From assembly GCA_035222895.1 (NCBI GenBank), contig JAVYIG010000115.1, positions 1 to 64,000 on the forward strand: a stretch of 64,000 bases of DNA, read 5' to 3'. A program made the position numbers and the translations under genes. Every line of letters starts with the position of its first letter. Within the stretch, counting starts at the first letter, position 1. The notes beneath the pieces are model-generated. The model did no database searches. It was not told the DNA's origin and saw nothing but the letters and a program-made list of their open reading frames with translations. Below, piece by piece: positions 26,738-37,707 of the stretch. The stretch comes from Strongylocentrotus droebachiensis (Eukaryota; Echinodermata; Echinoidea; Camarodonta; Strongylocentrotidae).

Positions 26738-26790
26738 CCCCCCCCCCCCCAAAAAAAAAAAATCATCTGATATCTGGGGGGGGGGGGGGG
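26738..26790. repeat. C13-A12 ... G15 homopolymer cluster
   Basis: C at 26738-26750 is followed by A at 26751-26762 and, 13 bp later, G at 26776-26790. The C and G tracts are complementary and could pair across the short spacer. A separate C tract is at 26517-26537. Confidence 0.9.
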
Positions 26791-27008
26791 TTGCAAGGCT
26801 ATACCGTAATCTGTGAAATCTGCATGCAAATTGTTGTCAAAGTACTCTTGGTTCCATATTTTCATGCAGTCTAGACTATCAACTTTCAATCCTGGTGCAA
26901 TTTATGCATGTTGTCCAATTTCAGTTGAACTTTATTTGGTGGTGCCCAACTCCACATAGCATAGGATTGCAGGGCATAAATGTATCTTTCTTCCAATCTT
27001 CTACCTAC

Positions 27009-27102
27009 CCATTATTGAGCTAGATGAATCCATGTAGCTACTTTCCATCCCTCTCGAACTAATGCTGTCACTATACGGTGCTCGCCCATGCTCATATGGT
27101 AC
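27009..27102 (-). CDS. TCF3/4/12: E-protein internal exon, Ser-rich block ending IMG|K
   Basis: This 94-nt exon begins after a very good acceptor (TTTCTCTTTTTGATTTTTC then ATGTACAG) and ends at ATAATGG|GTAGGTAG. Read in phase 0 it gives 31 residues beginning VPYEHGRAPYSDSISS and ending YMDSSSSIM, plus one G that joins GA of the next exon to make Gly. The same span in TCF12 ends MNSNLMGKTSER, and TCF4 has the similar TPYDHM near its start. No long open frame marks this exon. It was found because the exons on either side demanded a phase 0-in, phase 1-out exon. A shorter donor choice 31 nt into the exon also keeps the phases but loses most of the homologous block, so the longer form is preferred. 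Confidence 0.85.
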
Positions 27103-28899
27103 CTGTACATGAAAAATCAAAAAGAGAAATACAGAAATGTTCATTACAATGAGCATACTCTCCATTAATCAATGCATGATTACCACATCTTTGCCCATAC
27201 TCACTTCCGTACCCCTTCCAAAATACATTAACAAAAACATAATGCAGAGAGATGGAATATATCTTTTTTAGAACGACACTAAACTCTTGTCAATGGTAAA
27301 TATCTAAAAACCTGCACATACCAAGATATGCAGTATGCTACACTTTCAATGCAGTTATTTTCATTTTCTTCATTCTTACTTTTTCTGGCTTTTTACAAAA
27401 AGTTTTTTCCTTTATCTCCTCCTGAGTTCTTGTTTAGTAATACAGCAAATCCTTTCCATTATTACTTTCATCATAATACAAGAGGTGAATATCAATAATA
27501 AAGATACAAAACAGTTTCAACACTTTTCATCTCTCTTTTTTTAATTTTCCCATTTTTCACAAGTATCAAGATTGTTCCTTTGTGGATTATACTAGAACCT
27601 GATAAATTGATATTTCAACTTCATGGGTAGGTAAACAATTTGAAAGGATTTTTATTTTCTAATTAATAAAAAATGGAAATTAACAAAGCTATGTCATCCA
27701 TGAATTTAAAAACAAAGAACAGCCTGGAGGTTTCTTCCAGGGCTTGTTCTACAAAAAAGGAGATGTCTTTTATCAAGGGTCTGTGGGCAACAGTAAGATT
27801 AGGCAATTAGTGCCAGCTCATTCCACCTGAACTCATGCTACAGCATAATTAATTTCCACATATCACGTTCGTGACTGCACGCTTTGTGATCAGTAAAAGG
27901 CGATGCTCCGTTTGACGAGGTCTTGTTAAGTTCAAGTGTGACGCTGTTAATCTTACTTCAAAGTCCTCTTCATATTTCATGAGTCCTCCAAGACTGGATG
28001 GATAGACTGAGATGAGGATGTGAGGAGAGGGGGGGGGGGGGCAAACGTGTTTTCGCCAAGTTCTTATTTAGGTGGTGAGGGACAATGTTATTGTTTGCCT
28101 CAGGTTTGCATCGTGTTTGCCTGAATGGAGTGGCATAGTACAGGAAAGGAATAGGCCTCATGCAATTCTCATCTTCTGGGAGATGGAACGTACGTACTTG
28201 CAGTCTTGTGTGATCATATAAAAGATTCTCCACAGGAGCTATTTATTGATAAAGCTATTCATCATGTTGACTTCAGGTTAAAACCAACATTCTTTTTACT
28301 CCACACAGGGTAGCAGGGTAACCTATAAGAATCTCTCTTTTCTGTGCAATAAATGTATCAGTGACAAACAGGATAAAACTATGTCTTTTTTGTTGAATTG
28401 TTGGAATTTCCAATTTGTTTTTATAACAAATAAACAACAAAAACATTCACTGAGTGATTCAGTAACGGACATATTTCTGATGTGCGATGCTTCTATGTGC
28501 ATAAAATGGCATTTCAAAATTACAAATGTATAATGCCTCATACTGAATAAATTTACAAGACTGGATAACATGCCAGTGTTCTGTGCCAGATTTATCTCTT
28601 GCTGAACCCTTCGTGAAAGACTGCATAAATTACTTGAGATAAACCGTCTTGCAAATCTGCTGTGGCTGTTTAATTCCCATCCCCTCATTGTCAGCCATCC
28701 CAGAGGAGTAGCGTGAAGAGCCAGTTGCATCAACTCTCCAATACAGACAATCTTCATGGGGTAAGGTGGCAGGGCCCAAAGGGGCCTGACCGGTAAAAAT
28801 TAAATGATATCCGCACCTCGCTGGACAATCTTAGAAAAGGCGGATCAAATTCGATCAATGACGGTTGAGGTACTCTGACAGGTACTGAACTTTCTTCAT

Positions 28900-28930
28900 T
28901 CTCTTCTCTTCTCTTCTCTTCTCTTCTCTT
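28900..28930. repeat. TTCTC pentanucleotide microsatellite
   Basis: Six units of CTCTT/TTCTC in a row, just below a GC-richer intron stretch. Confidence 0.95.
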
Positions 28931-29079
28931 CATCAAACAAAGGTTGGCTCCTTCTCCTGCCAGTCTGCCCATTAGGTTAGTTGTTTTACAGGATTTAAAT
29001 CTAATCTTGAAGAGTGCATTTGAGATGTGTGGCACACTCACTCTCTCTCTCCCTCTCTCTCCCCCTCTCCATGCAGTAG

Positions 29080-29420
29080 AGAGGGGAAGGGGGACTCCCC
29101 TGGGAAGTCATTGACAATATGGCGCTTAAATGAACGCCATTACGCCCCACAAAGGCAAATAGGATTTTCGCACCGAGGGGGGATAAATAATGGCTACTTC
29201 AGCCGAGAAGATGAGATATGCAATCTCTCATTTTAACACGGAATCCAAGAAAAATGGCCGCGAGCAGCAAAAATGGAGAAGTGTGGCAAGGGAACGGGCT
29301 CGTTTAATCTGCGATTATGACGGCTTGCCTCACTATGGAGCTGGCCAATTAGAGTATACAGACGCTTCTATTACATTCAGGCATGTTGCATCTCATCCAC
29401 CTGAAGATATAATTCTAAAA
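29080..29420. promoter_or_regulatory. GC-elevated unique stretch, possible intronic enhancer
   Basis: Between the exons at 27.0 and 30.2 kb, this stretch has no simple repeats and more CG dinucleotides than its flanks (for example GAACGCCATTACGCC and TTTTCGCACCGAGG). An 80-codon plus-strand frame crosses it without known similarity. Unique, GC-richer intron sequence in a developmental transcription factor gene is a reasonable enhancer candidate, but nothing here proves function. Confidence 0.3.
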
Positions 29421-30197
29421 ATGTTTCTATGATACAATCTCTCTATGGATGTTATACATTCAATACTGTTGCTATTACACATGTTGCATATACTATAGTC
29501 ATAGAAAATATCACACTACCTTTACATTGACATAGTATAAAGCATTCTCCACTAATTTTCTGTTAATGATATTAAAGGAGGATTACATTATACGCTAATT
29601 ACTTTTTATCACCTGTAAAACACAGTGCAAATATATTTTCTGATTTAAAAAAATGGAAACATTACACATATAATAGCCCATGAATGTCTGAAAATTACCA
29701 TATCTTGGAAATTGACATTTTATCAACTCTATGCTAATAGTTTTACTTTGTATCTTCAACATTACTTCTTCAATACCTAATTATCACTATGAATTCTTTT
29801 TCTTTAATCATGTATAATTTAATACTATTTTCTGTTTTGTTGTTGTTGTGTGGATTGTTTTATTGTATATAAATCTAACATTTGTACCCCCAACTATATT
29901 TCACGATTCAATCTACCATCTTTATGCTTTATTATGTTATCATGTTGTTGTATAAAATAAACACAATGTACCTACTACGCTCATTGGCTAACTTTTTGCC
30001 TCATGTTCCCTGAATATGATTCATATCATACATATAGCCATGCCATAATGCCGAAAGTGTGGTGAAATGTGTGATATAAATTTGCCAGACAAATGTCTGA
30101 GATTAATCTGTGTGCAAATCCCCCACTATCAATCACCTCTATATTTAACCAATTGAATTAAGTAAAGAGCAAAGTTTGTTTGACATGTATCTCTTAC

Positions 30198-30259
30198 CCT
30201 TGTATCATATGCTGGGCCTTGACTATTCCAATTAGAGGCTGAGCTGCTTCCATCCATAC
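30198..30259 (-). CDS. TCF3/4/12: E-protein internal exon, Trp-containing block
   Basis: This 62-nt exon follows a strong acceptor (T-rich tract ending GCTACAG) and ends at ACAAGG|GTAAGAG. It takes one G from the previous exon to complete a Gly codon, then reads MDGSSSASNWNSQGPAYDTR and ends in phase 0. TCF12 has [24 protein letters not shown] here, with the same Gly-hydrophobic-acidic start, the single Trp, the Gln-Gly/Pro-Tyr-Asp pattern and a terminal Arg at an exon boundary. The residues fall in the low-complexity Ser-rich linker after activation domain 1. They are family markers and have no known catalytic or binding role. The phases fit both neighbours, across introns of 33.6 kb upstream and 3.1 kb downstream. 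Confidence 0.88.
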
Positions 30260-33200
30260 CTGTAGCAAAAATACAAAAATATAGAGATATAATGAAATAA
30301 TGCAATAAAGAAAGAGATTTCAGGATCTGGGTGTAAATGAAAGAAAGAAAATTATTTCTGCAAAACCTCATTTCAAGTCAAAACAATATGTCTTTTCTTT
30401 CTGTTATTTTTTCTGGACTTGTCATACAGTGTATGCAGTGCATGTCAACAAAATTAAAATGGCATAAAATATAAAGAAAGAACATACGTATGCAAAATAT
30501 TGTAATACAGTAAATGGAAAGAAGTAAGTACAGTTGTACCTGGTGTAAACATCTCTAAATCAACAAAAACAATTTTTTTACATGTATATATCTGTGGATG
30601 TGCTATCATTTACATGCGTAACAGTGAAACATACAGAGAGAATAAGCAGTGCATTGTGATAGATGTTATTAAGAAGGCATCTCTAATACCGGCAGGTATC
30701 TCTTCACAACACTTCTTCATGATTGAATAGATCACATGGATAGCAATAGTAGCTTTCAAACAAAATAAGTTACACTCCATTCACCATTCGTCAACAACAA
30801 AATCATGAATGTTTCATACAAGTTCTCCTATTTACAAAATACAACGTTCATGTACACAGTTTGATGTGTAAAGCGAAATACAACGCTGTTAGTATTTTAT
30901 CAACCTTCCACCGTTATGTTAGTTATGGCTGAACATTATACAGTAAAAAAAAATGTGTTCACATTGAAGAAGTATATACCTAACAAGTAACTTACTGTAC
31001 ATTTAATACAGGGTATCTCACATGATTTTTTTCATACCAGCCCAAGCATGGATTCTGCATGATTTAGCAGCAAGCTTCTAATTGCACCGATTCCTGCATG
31101 CTACAAAGATAGCATGACCCTAACCTTCTGATCACTATGTATGTAATGAGATGTGGTGTTATCCCTTTAAACCTTGAGCATCCCCAGCATCCTAGTGATG
31201 CGGTTGCTATGACGGATGGAGGGATGATGCTAATGGAGTGATTCACTGCTGAGGAACGGTGTGAAGCCGCTTCATTACTAACAGTGTCGCACAAATGTCA
31301 AGACTAATCTTAAAGGTTCCACTCCTAACCCATCCATATCATTAAAAACAAACATACAATGCTCAATTTACAGTGGGGATGAGGACTGTTACCGAACCCC
31401 GCAATGTGATTTGGTAGAATGCTGCAATGTGATTTGGTAAGATTGCTACCTCGCTACGGGGCAGTCAGAAATGTTTAAACATTTCCAAATGAGACAAGCA
31501 ACCGTGTTGATTCATGCAAACACAATGTAAGCAAGTTTATTTCAAGCTAATCTGGAATTCAAATATTATTATCACACCTTTAAGAACCATTATCACACCC
31601 TTAGAAGAAAGATTTCCTGTGAGGCACGTTACATAACAAACATTCTTTATCTGGCTTCTTTATACAGTAGTCATAAATGCTCATCACAGACAAGGAAATC
31701 GCCAATGAATAATAAAAAATCAAATTACTATCTGGATGGTTTCTCTTCATTTATCAAAAAAATGAATGATTATTCTACAAGCTTAATGATGTACAGAAAA
31801 GAAAAATACACACTTTGCAAATTCATTTATTTTTGCTTGAAAACTGTTATTACGCGAACCCATAACATTGTTAAGTTTGGTATGTATTTGTCTTAAATGT
31901 ATAAGCATTATGATCATGCATGTAGATAGACTTGGCAATTTTGCTCCGGGTTTGAACACAGATTGCAAGTCTGAGTGGGTTATACGGTTAGGAAATGAGA
32001 AGTAAGTGGAAACAGATAATGTCATTTATATTCATTACTCAACAAACTACCAATAGCAGAATGGATGTTACTCACTCGTTTTTCCCTTCAAATTAGAATA
32101 TGAAATAACACATACTGGAAGCCTAGCTTTAATTAGAAGAGACGGTCACATTTTTCTCTTGATTAACCTATTTAAGACACTCAATCTCTTCTGTTAAAAT
32201 GCAGAAGATTTTGTTAAATTGTTATGCAATATTAAAGGAAAATACAGATTAACTACTGACCAAAATGGAGGAGGACATTTCAACGTACAGGTCTTAAGTT
32301 TTCTCATTAGAACAGTAACCCCATTTTTACTTGTTCAAAAAAAAGCTATGCCCCTCTCTGAATATGGAGGGGCTACTTGGAGGAAGTTCAGTTCATTATT
32401 TTGTAAATATGAAGTATTTCTATGCCCCAGCTCCAGGGAGTTAATGAAAAGGTCAACCGAGAGATAATCTGGCCAGATAGCAATTAAACCTGTGAGCTCA
32501 TACTTGTTACTCTTAAATAACAACTTCTGCGCTATATCCCCATGAGTAGCCACAAGAGAGAAATTGTGGTGACAAAACACTCAACAGCTATAACACAAAG
32601 TTTCCTCTCAAATTTGTTGCCATCGTTGGCAATAATGGCCTACATGCATCTCAATGTCCGACAGACCATAATATAATCAGAAACAAGATGAAGATTATGA
32701 AGAGCAGGAACAATATGGATATTTCACTTGATACTATATATAATATTCATTTCATGATATTTGACCAACAATTGTTGGTGTACTGTTAAGTCATAATCGT
32801 GACCAGTCATGAAACCTTACTAAATAGAATGAACCTTCAGAAGTGTTTTAATTTCAGGCAACATAATTATCACAGCAGCAAAAAAGTGTGGAGTTTCAAC
32901 TTTCATTATTTTGCTCAGACTATTAACCCAAACCAACACAGAAAAAATTGGGCTTCACCTCAATGCAATAAAATACATTGTAGGCATATTTTTTATAAAG
33001 AGAATTGAGCTTTATGAGCTAAGGTAACCAGCCAAAATGAATCAGAGAAGGACATTTCAAAACAGAATCACCCCCATCAAAGAAGATTTACAGTGTGTCG
33101 CATGTATTGATAATCATGCACATAGGGGACACTCGCTCCAATGCAAAGCAGAGATGCAGCACGACACATATGCAACCATGCCAAGAGTGGCGCACGAACG

Positions 33201-35380
33201 TATTTGGTCTAAACTGCTTGCATCGTCCCCATTCTCAGTGAGAGGGAAAGCGATTTCTTAAATTGTAATTTCTTGCTAAGAAATGAAGCATGACTAGGTT
33301 TGAGGGCAGGGAATCAATCAATGTTTAGCTGGGTGTAAACGGGTAATAAGGTAATGATCATCAAACTCCTCCCACCATCAACCTTTCCATCAAACATTTC
33401 AGCTTTATCTTGTTGGTCGCCGGTAGCTCTCTGGCACTTACTGCCAAACAACTCGTATTATAAATCAAAATCCCTCTTTCATTTATTTACCTACATGTGC
33501 ATCTTTGTTCAAGGCATCTTCAAATTTCTTAAATCCTGTTATCATCTGTATTCATTGTAAATGAGGAAAACATTTTAAAGAATATCATAGATTTGACAAA
33601 CAGTGGATCATTTCACTTCAATATTATAGGTAATGTGGTGCTTCATGATTTTCTTTTTAGTTTTAGACCAACAATGGAAATAACCAAGCCGCAATAAGTA
33701 CAGATTTCTTCCAGTTATACATTGCTATACTATAGCCAAAATCTGACTTTACCTAGGAACTGACATGACAAGCCCCAACCCCCGCAGATCTATAAATTAC
33801 CTGAGATTTATAGGGGCGAATTTTGTTGAAAATTTGAAGAGCCCCATTAAAAAATCTTTTTGAGGGCTGAATTATACAGTTACAGAGTGTCAACAAAACA
33901 CTTTTGCCTTTAATAATTCAAACATTCCCGTAAACATGTCTCTTCACAAGGGCCAACAAATGTATATGTGGTAACATATCATACCACAGTTACCAGGAAA
34001 ACAGTGTTGTAGATGTAAATGCATGAAGATGTAGAATAGTATGAAAGTGGTATTTCTTGGGTGCTTTGATGACATGGAAGATTGATGACCAGTGAACCAT
34101 CTAGCCTATCTTCACTGTCCACCTCCACTTATATCTCATTTATTATTAACCTTCATCATGGCATAAACAGCTCATTGCTAGAAGCATTTCAAAGAGGGAC
34201 CTCATTACTCAACCGTTATTTGTTTGCATTTTCATCTGCTTCAAGTGCATTTTTCAATCTAATCAAATTTAAATCAAACAGAATTTAGACAAAGCAAATC
34301 ACTTTTCTCCACAGAAGTCTTTTTTCTTCTTTATTCAATTCACCAATATCTCCCAGACAATCAAGTTGTACTTATTTTCCAGCTTTCTCTTTAATAGCAT
34401 TTTTTCTTCTTCTTCCTTTTCAATAAATAATCATGTAAACTGTCATTGGCTCAGCCAAATTAATCTAATCTATAGTAAGTATTTTTTTTTGTCAAATATT
34501 TTCACGGTATGTAGAGTTATATATTTTCAAGTTATAACTGACTCGTGTATGAGAGCTAACAGTGCGAGTGAATTGAGAGTGACTACAACATGTAACTACT
34601 TATTTTTTATAGAGATTTTTTTTACTAACTATGTGTGTTGCTGAGAGTATCATAGCTCGGTATCATCATAATGAAAGTATAATGTGTGAAGGTCATTTAT
34701 CTGTACCCCTTTGGGACATTCACATGCTGCACTCTACACACAGTTTCCTCTTCCCCTACAGCAGGTTCAATATTCAAAGGCATATCATTACCAACTTCAA
34801 TTACAAATCTCCAATTTTAGTTTTAGGCGAGCGAGCGGTGATTTGGATGTGCGGTCATAGCCCGGGATTTAGGCTTGGCTAGCCATGGCTATCGCCTCCT
34901 TGCCATTCCTCAATTAAACCAATTTGCTATTTTATTCTACTTGTGCTTTGTTTCCTTCATTCTTATCCTTGACTTTTAAACCATGAACTTGAGGCAGGAA
35001 GCCTCAAGAATTTGAGAGTGTGATGAATAATCAAAGACACTGTAGAAAGTAAAATGTACATGAAAGGATCATGAGCATTTCTTTCAAGCGACAACACACT
35101 GACCAAACTCCTTCGCTTCTATGGTGTATCTTGACAACAAACTTAAATTAATAAAAGCTAGAATGATATCATTATTGCTTTATTATAAAGTAGGCAGTGA
35201 GTTCTGAACCTCCACACAAGTTGCAAGAAGATCTTGTCATTGGGAAACTCTTCATGCCTTTAAAAAGGTGATGTTGAGAGTAAATGTTGAAGAGTAAGAA
35301 CAAATTTCTAAATTTCTGAAAATATAAATAAGTGACTATCATGGAAATCTTTATTTTGATTGGCTGTTGAGCCCTGTTAC

Positions 35381-35590
35381 CATGGTAGTTGCCATTGATG
35401 GCAAAGTTACCATCAATGGTAAGTTTTATGCAACGGGCCCTGAACACAATCCTTCTAAGATTTCCTTTGGAATACCTGCATGAGCATGGTAGTTGCCATT
35501 GATGGCAAAGTTACCATCAATGGTAAGTTTTATGCAACGGGCCCTGAACACAATCCTTCTAAGATTTCCTTTGGAATACCTGCATGAGCA
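35381..35590. repeat. Tandem duplication, 104-bp period, two copies
   Basis: The block starting CATGGTAGTTGCCATTGATG is repeated immediately at 35485 and runs to GCATGAGCA. I see no difference between the copies, which suggests a recent event. Each copy carries the inverted repeat CCATTGATGG-CAAAGTTA-CCATCAATGG, so the unit contains a hairpin. It is noncoding. Confidence 0.9.
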
Positions 35591-35959
35591 TTCAATCATA
35601 CATGCATGTTTTCTTTCTCAAAATTATTCCTCACATTTAATTTTTCATCTACAGTTAATTTCCTCAATTTACTTATCTTGATGAAATGTCTCTTTTTTTT
35701 TTTAATCGATGTCAATATGATTATTCTCATCATGATTAGTAATTATTTTTTTTAAACTATGGCTTTGTGTTCGGCTGCTTTATAATTTTCAATCTACTAA
35801 CTGCTGGTTGAGTAGACTGTGTAACGTTACATGTGTATGTGGTTACCAATCTGGTGGATATGGAGAAAACTAGACCGTCACTTTAAGCATGGTCTCTTCC
35901 GAACAGTTCAAATGTGAAGGTTGGAGCAAACTGGATTGTGAGAGATGGTTTAGTGGGTG

Positions 35960-36006
35960 ATGTGTGAGTGTGTGTGGGTGAGTGTGTGTGTGTGTGTGTG
36001 TGTGTG
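35960..36006. repeat. TG dinucleotide repeat
   Basis: TGTGAGTGTGTGTGGGTGAG followed by an uninterrupted TG run. Confidence 0.95.
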
Positions 36007-36767
36007 AGCGCAGTGCAGTACAATGGCAATGACCACACATTCCAAAACAATTACATGCATACATGAACTTGGTTTGGCAGACAGGATTCCTGCCAATGAT
36101 GGCTGCCATTTCCAGCTCCTGAGGTTAAACTCAAATTCTACCCTCCATGCTCTAGTCTTATGTTTTATACCTCTTCTTCTTCTACCGGTACTCAAGATGA
36201 ACTAGAAATCTACCCTATTGTGCATGTTTTAGTCTTTCATTCTATACCTCATCTTGCTTTCAAATTGACCAGTAGATTACCTCCAAACTTAACCATTCAC
36301 CATATATATTTCAGGCAGAAGGGTTATAGAAAGTGCACATTTTACCAAGATCGCACCAGAGAGGTGGGAGCCATCAAACTGTATTCTAGGAGTTTATGGT
36401 ACATTGTCCAGCGCTAAGGTTGATTCATTTACCTCTTTATTTCAATATAAAGGATGAAAGTTATGACCTTTGCCCGGAGTTCACGTGCACAGAAAGGCAT
36501 TTCATTTGCCGTTGTCTCTCTTAACTCAGGTGTAGTAAATGGATTCCAGATTCCAAGAATGTTTTGAGTAGTAACCAGGCTAAAGACTGGGCATTATCAG
36601 AGCACCAGAACTGCTAATACATGACGTCAGTGCTACACAAAATGTAAAGCACGTTGGGGTTTTTTGCTACCATTCACGCACAGCACAAACTTTAAATGAA
36701 CATTAGACTATCTATAGAGAGAATGCCTGATTAGCTTGAAGGAAAAAGAAATTTATAGGGAAACAAT

Positions 36768-37707
36768 GTTTTTTATCAACAAAAATATGTATCAGAAATT
36801 AAAATGAATTATACATATTCATTACTCAGAATCTCAAATTGGATCAGAATTAATATCACTTGAGAGTGCGATAATCTATAGAATGTCACAATCAAGTACT
36901 AGCATATTTTACTATGCAACCTGCAAAATATCTCAAGTACAAGCCACCCAACCCAGTTTACAATGTTTTTATCAACAAAAATATGTATCAGAAATTAACG
37001 TGAATTATTCATTGCAGCATTCTTAAATTTGGTATCTAATTGTCTTTCTAGATGACTAATTTTAAAAAAAAATATAATAAAAAAGACCATGTATCATCTT
37101 TGCTGAACAGAAGACATCTGAAAATTCAATGGTTGAACATACCCATATAGTCATGATTTTTTTTTTTTTTTCTTTTTACGTATTCATTACTCAGAATCTC
37201 AGATTGGATCAGAATTAATATCACTTGAGAGTGCAATAATCTATAGAATGTCACAATCAAGTACTAGCATATTTTACTATGCAACCTGCAAAATATCTCA
37301 AGTACAAGCAACCCAACCCCGATTACAATGTTTTTATCAACAAAAATATGTATCAGAAATTAACATGAATTATACATTGCGGCATTCTTAAATTTGGTAT
37401 TAATTGCTTCTAATTGTCTTTCTAGAGGACTAATTAAAATAAAAACTCTAATAACAAAAAAGGCGGTGTATCATCTTTGTTGAACAGTAGACATCTGAAA
37501 ATTCAATGGTTGAACATACCCATATAATCATGAATTTTAAAGAAAAAAATTCTTCTTACATATTCATTACTCAGAATCTCAGATTGGATCAGAATTAATA
37601 TCACTTGAGAGTGCAATAATCTATAGAATGTCACAATCAAGTACTAGCATATTTTACTATGCAACCTGCAAAATATCTCAAGTACAAGCAACCCAACCCA
37701 GTTTACA
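36768..37707. repeat. Tandem array, ~365-380 bp unit, about 2.5 copies
   Basis: TATTCATTACTCAGAATCTC recurs at 36816, 37181 and 37561. TTTTTATCAACAAAAATATG precedes or follows it in the same order each time, and CAATGGTTGAACATACCCAT appears twice. Copies differ mostly in A- or T-runs and small indels. The high similarity points to fairly recent expansion. The array is AT-rich and has no open frame. Confidence 0.9.

Larger units (their letters stand above)
19930..27008 (-). other. Intron, 7.1 kb, phase 1
   Basis: Contains a GA-rich polypurine tract (22381-22565), C tracts (23463-23477, 26517-26537), a C-A-G tract cluster (26738-26790) and a GC-richer unique stretch near 21700-21930. I saw no additional convincing exon here. 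The phases of the flanking exons are satisfied without one. Confidence 0.85.
27103..30197 (-). other. Intron, 3.1 kb, phase 0
   Basis: Holds a G tract (28029-28041), a TTCTC pentanucleotide array (28900-28930), a short CT run at about 29040-29070 and a unique, GC-richer stretch at 29080-29420. Open frames of 144 and 95 codons on the minus strand (28323-29041) have no recognisable similarity, and I do not treat them as exons. Confidence 0.85.

Noticed and set aside
28323-29041. 144- and 95-codon minus-strand open frames
   Set aside because: No similarity to known proteins. They overlap the TTCTC repeat, and the gene's phases across this intron are already satisfied.
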